A DNA stretch of 50,642 nucleotides from JBLNDJ01 sp050261515 (GTDB lineage Bacteria; Acidobacteriota; Terriglobia; Bryobacterales; Bryobacteraceae): assembly GCA_050261515.1 (NCBI GenBank), contig JBLNDJ010000013.1, forward strand, positions 1 to 50,642, read 5' to 3'. The stretch's first letter is position 1, and each line of letters starts with the position of its first letter. The position numbers and the translations under genes were made by a program. Below the pieces are notes generated by a model. That model saw only the letters and a list, made by a program, of their open reading frames with translations. It had not been told where the DNA came from and ran no database searches. Of this stretch, positions 17,603 through 27,116 are shown one piece after another.

Positions 17603-19066
17603 TCAGGGCGTCCCGCTTCGCACAGTCTGCGGCGTCTGCTCTGTAACATTCGGCAGATTCGGCGGCTGCTTCCGCCGCCGTGACGCGAGGAAGGTCAGCA
17701 GCGCATCCAGATCGCTGGGGCTCATATTGCCGACATAGGATGGCATGTTCACTGCGCCGCTGAAGATTCGCGTCGCCATCTGCTCGCGAGTCATGCGGTC
17801 GCCCGCGTAGGAGAGGTCCGGGCCCCGGATGCCACCGTAACCGGAAATGGTGTGGCAGTACTCGCATCCCTTCGCGTAGAACACCTTTGCGCCATCCGAG
17901 ATGGGCCCGGTCGCCGCGCCCACGACCGAATTCGGCAGCGGCGGCGCGTCCAATCGCGGCGACCACGGCGCAAGCAGCCCCAACCGCCAGTAGTGTCCAA
18001 CCAGGATCACGATAAATGCCACCAGGAGAATCGACCACGGCCGCCGGAGCGGGCTGCGTTCGCCCTTTCTCCCCACCAGCGGCAAGACGATGAGAAAAAT
18101 GCCAAACGCAAGAGGGCCCAGGATGATGACCCAGCGTTCCATCCAATGCGGTATGAGCGACAGCAGGGCGAAGTACCAGAGGAAATACCAATCCGGGCGG
18201 GGCGACGCGTTGATGATTGTCGGGTCGGGCGGTTTGCCCAACTCCGGCGGGCCAATGAAGACTCCCAACAGGAAGACCGTCAGGATCACCAGCGCGCCGA
18301 AGAACAGGTCGCGCCAGGCCGCGTAAGGCCAGAACGGCAGACCTTCGTGTTGCAGCAACGAGTGATACCACTGCCGGTACGTGCGTGGGTCCACCGCCCG
18401 TCCCGCTTTCGGCGGCTCCGAGATGCCGTTGTAGAGAACCAGATAGAGGTGCAGCCCGATAAACAGAAAAATCGCGGCGGGTATGAAGAATACGTGGGCG
18501 GAGAAAAACCGGCTCAGGGTGGCGCCGCCAACGGTGCTCCCGGCCAGGATAAAATGTCCCAGCCAGTCGCCTATGAACGGTGTGCGGCCGGCTTGCTCCG
18601 CAGCCACGACGGCCGTCCAGAACCCGATTTGATCCCAGCGCAGAAGCTGCCCGGTGAAGGCCATCAGCACCGTGAACAGCAGCAGAGCGGCCCCGCTCAG
18701 CCAGTTCATCTGGCGTGGATACTTGTACGAGCCCATCAGATACACCCGAATGGTGTGGATGCCGATGAGGATAATCATCGCCGACGCGCCGAAGTGGTGA
18801 ATCCCCCGCATGATCCGGCCCAGCGGACTGGAGGTGATGAACCGCAGGCTGTCGTAGGCCTGCCCCGATCCGGTGACATACGCGCTCGAGAGTGCGATGC
18901 CGGTAAACACCTGCACCATGAAGATGAACAGCGTGGCGCTGCCAAACACGTAAAGCCAACGGGACTTTTTGGCAGGCGGCACGGGATGGGCCACGATCCA
19001 CCCGAGCGTCCTGGAAAAACCAGTCAGGTCGTCGAACCAGCGCCAGACAGCTCTCAGGATACGCAC
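17603..19066 (-). CDS. Cytochrome b6/subunit IV/cytochrome c fusion (bc complex)
   Basis: 487 residues from GTG 19066. The haem b histidines are His90/His104 and His191/His206. The spacing of 14 and 15 is the b6-type pattern. The quinol-site motif is PDWYF (291-295), in the subunit IV part. A C-terminal cytochrome c domain has CEYCH (401-405) with Met441 in NMPSY as the likely sixth ligand. This is a bcc-style fusion known from Firmicutes and some other phyla. It takes electrons from quinol and passes them via the Rieske protein to the fused haem c. It begins ten bases after the NarI-Rieske gene, so it is in the same operon. The start is after the Rieske stop; the frame upstream is unrelated. 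Confidence 0.9.
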   Translation of the reverse strand: MRILRAVWRWFDDLTGFSRTLGWIVAHPVPPAKKSRWLYVFGSATLFIFMVQVFTGIALSSAYVTGSGQAYDSLRFITSSPLGRIMRGIHHFGASAMIILIGIHTIRVYLMGSYKYPRQMNWLSGAALLLFTVLMAFTGQLLRWDQIGFWTAVVAAEQAGRTPFIGDWLGHFILAGSTVGGATLSRFFSAHVFFIPAAIFLFIGLHLYLVLYNGISEPPKAGRAVDPRTYRQWYHSLLQHEGLPFWPYAAWRDLFFGALVILTVFLLGVFIGPPELGKPPDPTIINASPRPDWYFLWYFALLSLIPHWMERWVIILGPLAFGIFLIVLPLVGRKGERSPLRRPWSILLVAFIVILVGHYWRLGLLAPWSPRLDAPPLPNSVVGAATGPISDGAKVFYAKGCEYCHTISGYGGIRGPDLSYAGDRMTREQMATRIFSGAVNMPSYVGNMSPSDLDALLTFLASRRRKQPPNLPNVTEQTPQTVRSGTP

Positions 19067-19076
19067 GGTGGAACCT

Positions 19077-20363
19077 CTACACGGTGCTGATGGGCAGCGG
19101 GCTGGCCAGAATCTGCACTTCGCCGTTTTGTACCCGCACCGGATACCGGACCAACGGCGTAGGCGGCGGCCCGGAGGCGACGCGCCCGTCGTTATAGAAG
19201 ACGCCGCCGTGGCATGGGCACATGAACAGATTGGCCGACGGCAGCCATCGGACAGGGCAGCCGAGATGGGTGCAATTGATGGAAAATGCGATGAACTGCC
19301 CCCCATCCGTGCGACGCAGCCACGCGGCGGTCTTGGCGGTCACGCCGGCCCACGGCTCCGGCGAGGGGTCTACGAACGAGACTTCCACCGTCTGCCCGGG
19401 CGTGAATTCGTCCACCTTGCCCAGCGTGCGCCAAACCATTGGCTTCTTGCGCAGCCCGAGCAGAAACCCAATGCTCGGGACGGCAACCAGACCTGTGGCA
19501 ACCGCGCCCGCCAGCAGGCCGGCTTGTGTCAGCCGGCGCCGGCTGCGGTCGGGCGGACCGGCCGGCGGACCGCCCGGAGGATCGTCCACGGGATCAGCCA
19601 CGGGAGCACGAGGTGGATCGGGCGGCGGATCGTCAGGCGGATCATTCGCGCCGGCGGCCGCCGTGGATCGCGCTGCCATCGGAGCCTCGCTTCGCCGCCT
19701 CTCTCGATTCCAGATCACCACCTGGTAAGGCCGCCAGAGGTAACCGATTGGCAGGGGGAAGATGTGTACCAGCCGGCTGAACGGGATCAGCAGAATGGTC
19801 GCGAAGCCCCATATGAAATGGAACTGGATCATCGCGGGCAGCGCCGCCACCGTGCTGATGTCGGGACTCAGCGTCACAAGCGACCGCAGCCAGGGAACGG
19901 CCGTGCTCAGGTACCACAGCGAGCCCCAGCGGTCGAACAGAGCGATCGCGGCCCCGGTCAGCACCTGAACCAGCAGGAAGAACAGCAGCACCCAATCCAT
20001 GCCGGAGGTCACGGCGCGCGTGCGCGAGTCGGTCGGCAACCGGCGGACGATCAGCACAACCAGCCCGAAAATCGTCCAGAACGCCAGCGCCAGGCCGGCC
20101 AGCTCGAAAACGGCCAGCCGGGCCGGCCCGCCCAGGATATATCCCGCCGCGCCGGGAAAGATCCAGCCGAAAAGGTGCGCCAAAAGGATCAGAGTGATGC
20201 CGTAATGCCACGGCACCGATCCCCAGAACAGCTTGTTGTTCTCCAGCAACTGTGACGAAAGGCTCGAGTAGGTATAGCGGTTCGTGAACCACCGGTAGAG
20301 ACCGGCGCCCACCGCGGCGATCACAGCAAGATAGGGAAAAACGATGAAGAGGACGGTCTGCAT
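19077..20363 (-). CDS. NarI-Rieske fusion protein
   Basis: One uninterrupted frame of 428 residues. Residues 1-220 are a full NarI, the membrane cytochrome b of nitrate reductase. His53, His63, His182 and His200 match the four haem ligands of E. coli NarI in position and context (FSRLVHI). Residues 223-274 are a Pro/Asp-rich linker. SRRRL (274-278) and a helix (281-303) form a twin-arginine-type anchor. The Rieske domain follows with Cys364, His366, Cys382 and His385, and the disulfide pair Cys369/Cys384. A Rieske protein could also start inside, at ATG 19679, which has GAGG five bases upstream. Overlaps narJ by 43 bases and ends 10 bases before the cytochrome b gene. Confidence 0.87.
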   Translation of the reverse strand: MQTVLFIVFPYLAVIAAVGAGLYRWFTNRYTYSSLSSQLLENNKLFWGSVPWHYGITLILLAHLFGWIFPGAAGYILGGPARLAVFELAGLALAFWTIFGLVVLIVRRLPTDSRTRAVTSGMDWVLLFFLLVQVLTGAAIALFDRWGSLWYLSTAVPWLRSLVTLSPDISTVAALPAMIQFHFIWGFATILLIPFSRLVHIFPLPIGYLWRPYQVVIWNRERRRSEAPMAARSTAAAGANDPPDDPPPDPPRAPVADPVDDPPGGPPAGPPDRSRRRLTQAGLLAGAVATGLVAVPSIGFLLGLRKKPMVWRTLGKVDEFTPGQTVEVSFVDPSPEPWAGVTAKTAAWLRRTDGGQFIAFSINCTHLGCPVRWLPSANLFMCPCHGGVFYNDGRVASGPPPTPLVRYPVRVQNGEVQILASPLPISTV

Positions 20364-20880
20364 GACAGATTTTCGAGCTCCGGGTTGTGAATTCCGTCCG
20401 GCGCGGCGTAGCGCAGCAGCGCGCGCAGCACAGCCGCGTAAGGGTTCGATTTCTCTTCGAGCAGCCGCAAGAGGCGCGCCGCGGCGGGGATCACGCACTG
20501 TTGCAGCAGCTCCTCCGTTTCCGGCCCCTGCGGCTCCGCATTCAGAAAACGCAATACCACCGGCAGGAAATCCGGGCTCTCGGCGCCGCAGGAAAAGCCG
20601 TGCTCGCCATACCGGTGCTTCAGCCGCGCCATGAACATGCTTCGCCGCCAGTCCTCGCCGAACAGCTGGTGGCCGATGTAGAGGCAGGTTTCCGGCTGCA
20701 GGTCAAAGGTGCGCGTATAGATTTCTTCCATCTCGCCCTGCGAGAAGCCGTGCAGCGCCTCGGCGAAAGGAGCCAGCGCCTGCGCCGCGGGGCCATCCGC
20801 GCCCGCGACGAAGGCCGCCGCCCTCGCCGGAAGATCGGGCCCCGGGTAGTCCAGTAAATCCGCCAGCGCGCCGTACATCG

Positions 20881-20884
<4 letters not shown>
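20321..20884 (-). CDS. narJ: Nitrate reductase chaperone NarJ
   Basis: 187 residues of the NarJ/TorD chaperone family: LADLLDYPGPDL at the start, YTRTFDLQPETCLYIGHQLFG in the middle, and an all-helical pattern. NarJ binds apo-NarG and allows molybdenum cofactor insertion before membrane attachment. The start is GTG 20884 (overlapping the narH stop as GTGA) or ATG 20878; both keep the domain. Its last 14 codons overlap the start of narI in another frame, which makes translational coupling likely. It is shorter than E. coli NarJ (236 residues). Confidence 0.88.
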
Positions 20885-22368
<1,484 letters not shown>

Positions 22369-22379
22369 CCGCTCCTCTC

Positions 22380-25300
22380 CTATCCGAAGGGTGGGCGCTT
22401 CTCCAGCCGGTGCACGAGCACGTAGGTGTCGCGGTCAGACGCCGCCGGCCCGAGCTCGTTGAACCGGTAGGAGTGCTGCGCGTAGCCGCCGACCATCAAG
22501 ACCGGCTTCAACCGCATCCGCGTCACGCTATTGGTCCCGCCGCCGCGCCGGTTCTTGCGCAGCGGCGACTTCGGGAAGATCGTGCGTTCAGGCGCGTGAT
22601 AGAAAAACGCGATTCCCCGCGGAATGCGGGCGCTCACCACCGCGCGCGTGACGATTACTCCGTTATCGTTGTATGCTTCGACCCAATCGTTATCGGCCAC
22701 GCCGATCTCCGCCGCGTCTTTGTCGTTCAGCCAGAAGGGCTCAATGCCGCGCGAAAGTGTCAGCATGCTGAGGTCGTCGGAATACGTGGTATGGATGTGC
22801 CACTTGCCGTGCGGCGTAAGGCAGTTCAGCAGGATCGACTTCCCTTCCGGCGCGCTCCGCACCAGGTTCAGCGAGTCCTCGACCCCGATCTTGGGCTTGA
22901 ACACCGGCAGACTCTCGCCGAAGGCCCGGTATCCTTCGTGATCGAGGTAGAGATGCTGCCGGCCGGTCAGCGTTCGCCAGGGCACCCCGCGCTCCACGTT
23001 CAAACAGTAAGCGCTGTAGGCCCGGCCCCGGTTCAAAATGCCGGACCAGCAAGGGCTGGTGAGAATCCGGCGCGGCTGGCGCAGCAGGGCGTCGAAATCG
23101 TAGCGGATGGCGCGGCTCTCCTCGGCCAGGTCCGCGAGCCGCAGCCCGGTGTCGCGCTCCAGGTCCTGAAAACCGCGGTAGGCCACCTCGCCGTTGGTCT
23201 CGGGCGCGAAGTGGAGGACCATATTCGCCGCGTTCTGCGGCTCGACCAGCGTCGGATATTTTTCGCCGCCCCACTCGTACGAACCCGCGAGAGCCTGGAA
23301 CTGCTCGTACAGGTCCGCGACGGGCATGTGAATCCCGTGCTCCTCGATACCGTGTTCCTTCAGCCGTGGCCCCAGCGAGCAGAACTTGTGATGTAGATTG
23401 ACGTAATCCCGCTCGACCACATGCAGGTGGGGCATGGTCGTCCCGGGTACGGGTTCGGTTTCGCCCATGAACCACCGACGCACCTCGGTTTGCGCGATCT
23501 CGTCCCGCGTATCGTGCTGGAGCGGCGTCGTCACGATGTCGCGGAAAGGCTCCGGAAACTGAGACCCGGCCAGCTCGCTCACCTTCGCCGCCAGGTCGCG
23601 GAAAATGTGCCAGTCCGTCTTCGATTCCCAGCACGGCGGGACCGCCTCGCCCAGCGGGTGGATGTAGGAGTGCAGATCCGTGGTGTTCAGATCGTTCTTC
23701 TCGTACCACGACGCCGACGGCAGCACGATATCGGAATACAGCGCCGAGGTATCCATGCGGAAGTTCAGATCTACGACCAGATCCATCTTTCCGCGCCGCT
23801 CCGGCTCGCGCCAGACGATATCCTCCACGGAGTCCTTCGCCGCCTCGCCGGCGATCGCGTTGTCGCTGGTCCCAAGGTAGTGCTTCAGAAAGAACTCATG
23901 GCCTTTGGCGCTTGCCAGAATGGCGTTGGCGCGCCAGATGAGCCAGACGCGCGGCCAGTTCTCCGACGCGTCCGGGTCTTCCACCGCAAAGCGGAGGCGG
24001 CGGGTCCTGAGCTGATCCACCACCCACGCTGCGATTTCCTGCTCGGTGTGCGCCCCGGCCGCCTCCGCTCGCCGCACCACTTCCACCGGGCTCAGATTGA
24101 ATTGAGGGTGGAACGGGAGCCATCCCATGCGCACGGCGTCAACCTGGAAATCCATGGTGTGCCGCCGCGCGAAGGGACCACCCGGCGGCAGCGCCTCCAC
24201 ACCGCTCTTCTCGTAGCGCCACTGATCGCTGTGCACGTAGTGATAGGACGGCCCGTTCTGTAGCCGGGGGTGGCCCGTCCAATCCGCCGCCATCGCCAGC
24301 GGCGACCACGATGCCGCCGGAACCACCTTCTCCTGGCCCGTGTAGTGGTTCAGCCCGCCGCCGTTGACTCCGATGCAGCCGCAGGTCATCAACGCGGTGA
24401 TCATCGCGCGGTAGTGCAGGTTGGCGTGATACCAGTGGTTCACCCCCGAGCCCACGATCACCGTGCATTTGCCGCCGGTTCTCTCGGCGGTGGAGGCGAA
24501 CTCGCGGGCAAATTGGATCACGGTGTTGCGCCCGATTCCGGTAAACTTCTCCTGCCATGCCGGCGTGTACGGCCGCGCGGCGTCGTCGTAATCGGCCGGA
24601 TACTCGCCCGCCAATCCGCGGCCGATTCCGAACTGCGCCATCAGCAGGTCGTACACCGTGGTCACCGCCACGCTTCCCGAAACCGTCTCCAGATACTTCC
24701 CCGGCACGCTGCGCTGGTACGATCTGCCTTCGCCGAATTCGGTGAACCGGACCGGCAGCTCGGCCTCCCTTCGGTCGAGCAGGGTCAGGGCCGGTTCAAT
24801 TGCCGACCCGTCCAGTCCGTCTTTGGGCTCCAGGTTCCATTGGCCTTTCCGCTCCTGCCAGCGGAACCCGATCGCTCCTTGCGGCATGCGCGGCTCGCCG
24901 CTTGCCGCATCGAGCACCAGCAGTTTCCAGTCGCCGTTCTCAACGTCGCGATACCGCGCGAGCCGGTTGGCGCGGAGAAACCGTCCCGGCGTGTACGCGT
25001 TGCCGTCCGGGTCCAGTTCCACCAGAAACGGGCTGTCAGAGTACCGTTTCAGGTAGTCCACGAAGTAAGGCGTCCGGCGCGCCGCGTGGAACTCCTGGAG
25101 GATGACGTGATCTACCGCCATCCACAGCGCGGCGTCCATGCCCGAATTCACCGGAATCCACCAGTCGGCATACCGCGCCACCTCGCTGAAGTCCGGAGAC
25201 GTGACCACCAGCTTCGCGCCGTGGTTTCGCGCTTCGGCTGCAAAATGAACGTCCGGCGTTCGGGTCATGTTCAGGTTGCTGCCGGCGGTGACGATGTACT

Positions 25301-25991
25301 TGCTGTTGAACCAGTCGGCGCTCTCGGCGACATCCGTCTTTTCGCCCCAGGTTTCCGGCGAGGCCGGAGGGAAGTCCGCATAGAGGTCGTAGAAACTTAG
25401 CAGAGGCGCGCCGAACAGCTGCAGGAAGCGCGATCCCGCCGCGTAGCTGACCATCGACATAGCCGGGATCGGCGAGAATCCGACTACGCGGTCCGGCCCG
25501 TATTTTTTCGCCGTGTAGAGCAGCGACGCCGCCACGATTTCGAGCGATTCTTCCCACGTGCTGCGGCGGAAGCCGCCCTTGCCGCGCGCCGCCTGATAGC
25601 TGCGCCGCCCCTCGGCGTTCTCGACCACCGCCGCCCAGGCGTCCACCGGGTCGGCGTGCCGTGCCCGCGCCTCGCGCCACAAGTCCGCCAGGATCCCGCG
25701 CACGTATGGATACTTGATGCGCAGCGGACTGTAGACGTACCAGGAGAACGTAATGCCCCGCGCGCAGCCTCTGGGCTCGTAAAACGGCAGCCCCGGTTCG
25801 AGCCGCGGATAATCGGTCGCCTGCATTTCCCAGGTGACGATGCCATCCTTGACGTGCACGATCCAGGAACAGCCGCCGGTGCAGTTCACGCCATGGGTGC
25901 TGCGCACGACACGGTCGTGCTGCCAGCGATTTCGGTAGAAGTCCTCCCAAGTGCGCGCACTCGGATCGACGAGGTCCTTGATCCAAGTCAT
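22380..25991 (-). CDS. narG: Respiratory nitrate reductase alpha subunit NarG
   Basis: 1203 residues, close to the usual length of about 1200-1250. The N-terminal FS0 cluster ligands are His33, Cys37, Cys41 and Cys76, the histidine-containing pattern of NarG. The molybdenum-site region YADFPPASPETWGEKTDV is conserved with its aspartate. It reduces nitrate to nitrite at a Mo-bis-MGD centre; members of the family can also work as nitrite oxidoreductase. I see no twin-arginine signal at the N-terminus (MTWIKDLVDPSARTW), so the active site should face the cytoplasm. The ATG overlaps the stop of the cytochrome c gene by four bases. Confidence 0.94.
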   Translation of the reverse strand: MTWIKDLVDPSARTWEDFYRNRWQHDRVVRSTHGVNCTGGCSWIVHVKDGIVTWEMQATDYPRLEPGLPFYEPRGCARGITFSWYVYSPLRIKYPYVRGILADLWREARARHADPVDAWAAVVENAEGRRSYQAARGKGGFRRSTWEESLEIVAASLLYTAKKYGPDRVVGFSPIPAMSMVSYAAGSRFLQLFGAPLLSFYDLYADFPPASPETWGEKTDVAESADWFNSKYIVTAGSNLNMTRTPDVHFAAEARNHGAKLVVTSPDFSEVARYADWWIPVNSGMDAALWMAVDHVILQEFHAARRTPYFVDYLKRYSDSPFLVELDPDGNAYTPGRFLRANRLARYRDVENGDWKLLVLDAASGEPRMPQGAIGFRWQERKGQWNLEPKDGLDGSAIEPALTLLDRREAELPVRFTEFGEGRSYQRSVPGKYLETVSGSVAVTTVYDLLMAQFGIGRGLAGEYPADYDDAARPYTPAWQEKFTGIGRNTVIQFAREFASTAERTGGKCTVIVGSGVNHWYHANLHYRAMITALMTCGCIGVNGGGLNHYTGQEKVVPAASWSPLAMAADWTGHPRLQNGPSYHYVHSDQWRYEKSGVEALPPGGPFARRHTMDFQVDAVRMGWLPFHPQFNLSPVEVVRRAEAAGAHTEQEIAAWVVDQLRTRRLRFAVEDPDASENWPRVWLIWRANAILASAKGHEFFLKHYLGTSDNAIAGEAAKDSVEDIVWREPERRGKMDLVVDLNFRMDTSALYSDIVLPSASWYEKNDLNTTDLHSYIHPLGEAVPPCWESKTDWHIFRDLAAKVSELAGSQFPEPFRDIVTTPLQHDTRDEIAQTEVRRWFMGETEPVPGTTMPHLHVVERDYVNLHHKFCSLGPRLKEHGIEEHGIHMPVADLYEQFQALAGSYEWGGEKYPTLVEPQNAANMVLHFAPETNGEVAYRGFQDLERDTGLRLADLAEESRAIRYDFDALLRQPRRILTSPCWSGILNRGRAYSAYCLNVERGVPWRTLTGRQHLYLDHEGYRAFGESLPVFKPKIGVEDSLNLVRSAPEGKSILLNCLTPHGKWHIHTTYSDDLSMLTLSRGIEPFWLNDKDAAEIGVADNDWVEAYNDNGVIVTRAVVSARIPRGIAFFYHAPERTIFPKSPLRKNRRGGGTNSVTRMRLKPVLMVGGYAQHSYRFNELGPAASDRDTYVLVHRLEKRPPFG

Positions 25992-26476
25992 CGTCTCGCG
26001 GCCCCCGCCCGCTCAAGCAGGGCGCGCCGCACCGAGCGGACGCGGCCACGCCCTTTCACCCACGTGATACCCAGCAAAACGGCGAAACCGATCGCGCCGA
26101 TGATCCCCAGACCGCTCGTGACGTTCTCAACCGGGTTCCGGTCGGCGCTCTGGAAGAACGCAGTGAGATCCTGCTGCTCCCGCGGCGTAAGAGGCCGCGT
26201 CGAGAACAGCGCATTCATCGCGGGAAAGTACAAAGTCCCAAGCGTCGCCTGCAAGGCCGCGGGACCGAGCTTGGAATACTCGTGAGTGAGGTCGGGCCCC
26301 ATGTTCCCTCCCTTGGGAAAAGGCAGGCCCGCCACGGTGTGGCAGGAAGCGCACGCCGGACCTCCATTTTGGAAGCGCGTCTGACCGGTGAACAACGCTT
26401 CGCCGTTGCCGGCGGATCCCTGTGCGAGCGCTTCGGCAGCGGCACCAGCCGCGAGGAGTACCAGTAGCCTGATCAA
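25988..26476 (-). CDS. Membrane-anchored monohaem cytochrome c (NarC-like)
   Basis: 162 residues from a TTG start. A signal peptide (about 1-19) is followed by a haem c motif CASCH (42-46) and a single C-terminal helix (about 118-142). The protein would sit in the periplasm, held by this helix. Thermus nar operons also start with a cytochrome gene (narC), where the cytochrome is needed for Nar assembly and electron transfer. Here it precedes narG with a four-base overlap. With the bc-type subunits at the other end of the cluster, it may carry electrons out of the bc part. The TTG has no strong ribosome site, so expression may be low or the start may differ. Confidence 0.82.
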   Translation of the reverse strand: MIRLLVLLAAGAAAEALAQGSAGNGEALFTGQTRFQNGGPACASCHTVAGLPFPKGGNMGPDLTHEYSKLGPAALQATLGTLYFPAMNALFSTRPLTPREQQDLTAFFQSADRNPVENVTSGLGIIGAIGFAVLLGITWVKGRGRVRSVRRALLERAGAARR

Positions 26477-26502
26477 AGTCCCGCGCCCCGCTCGTGATCC
26501 CG

Positions 26503-26575
26503 ACCCCAGAGCGGGTCCCCCTCAGTGACTTTCTGCTACAAGAATACCGCGAGCGGTTGCGCATCGCTCTGGGGT
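26503..26575. promoter_or_regulatory. Long inverted repeat between hemerythrin and nar genes
   Basis: ACCCCAGAGCG (26503-26513) and CGCTCTGGGGT (26565-26575) are perfect 11-bp arms with 51 bases between. The site is just after the hemerythrin stop and before the cytochrome c start, in a 107-bp gap. It could be an attenuating hairpin or a binding site. There is no T run, so it is not a classic terminator. I found no FNR-like TTGAT-N4-ATCAA site. Confidence 0.4.
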
Positions 26576-26583
26576 GTGCGGCG

Positions 26584-27102
26584 CTACTGTCCAGCCGACT
26601 CCATTTCGATTGCGCGTGGAAACAGAATGCGATCTTCGAGGTCGGAGTGGGTTTTCAGGTCCGCTTCCATCGCGGCCAGGCGCGCGCGGATCTCGATCGG
26701 GACCGCAGACCTGCGCAAAACCTCGCCGAGCGCGTCCAGACAGCGCCGGGCAAACTCATGCTCGGCTTCCATGACTCCGATCGGATGCGCTATCGACCCG
26801 AAGGCCTGCCGTGGAGTTTTCTCACCGCATTGGGCGGCCTTCTCGATTTCCTCGATCATCGGAAACAGAACGTCCTCTTCCTTCTTGAGGTGCCCCTCCA
26901 ACTCGACCCGGAACCTCCGGAATAGCGCCCGGCTGGACTGCGCGGCGCCGGCGTGCTCTCCGGCGGCCGCTGTGCCCCACTCCGCGAGCATACGCTCGAT
27001 TGCCGGCAACTCCACGCGCAGGAAGGCGTGGTGCTTCCCCACTATATGCTGGATCAGCGCCGAAAGCGTCGAGCCGCTCCAAGCGCTTTCGGACACTCCC
27101 AT
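26584..27102 (-). CDS. Hemerythrin-domain protein, RIC/YtfE-like
   Basis: About 172 residues if started at ATG 27102; ATG 27141 would add 13 residues and overlap the upstream gene. The helical hemerythrin pattern is present: HIVGKHHAFLRVELPAI, then HLKKEEDVLFPMIEEI, then AEHE and HSDLEDRILFPRA, which supply His and Glu/Asp ligands for a di-iron site. It lacks the N-terminal ScdA domain of typical RIC repair proteins. The RIC family repairs iron-sulfur clusters damaged by NO. Its place just upstream of a nitrate reductase cluster on the same strand fits that role, but substrate and function are inferred. Confidence 0.8.
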   Translation of the reverse strand: MGVSESAWSGSTLSALIQHIVGKHHAFLRVELPAIERMLAEWGTAAAGEHAGAAQSSRALFRRFRVELEGHLKKEEDVLFPMIEEIEKAAQCGEKTPRQAFGSIAHPIGVMEAEHEFARRCLDALGEVLRRSAVPIEIRARLAAMEADLKTHSDLEDRILFPRAIEMESAGQ

Positions 27103-27116
27103 ACGCGAATGTCCGG

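Noticed and set aside
19542..19697. CRISPR-like or minisatellite repeats in the GC-rich stretch of the linker
   Set aside because: The repeats follow the codons for Asp-Pro-Pro in the open frame. They have no constant repeat/spacer structure.
22380..25991. Periplasmic nitrite oxidoreductase rather than Nar
   Set aside because: No twin-arginine signal at the N-terminus, and narJ and narI are present. Reverse (nitrite-oxidising) use cannot be excluded, but cytoplasmic Nar fits better.
26476..26583. FNR/CRP-type site upstream of the cytochrome c gene
   Set aside because: Only a TTGATC half-site is present and it coincides with the start codon. The second half does not fit.
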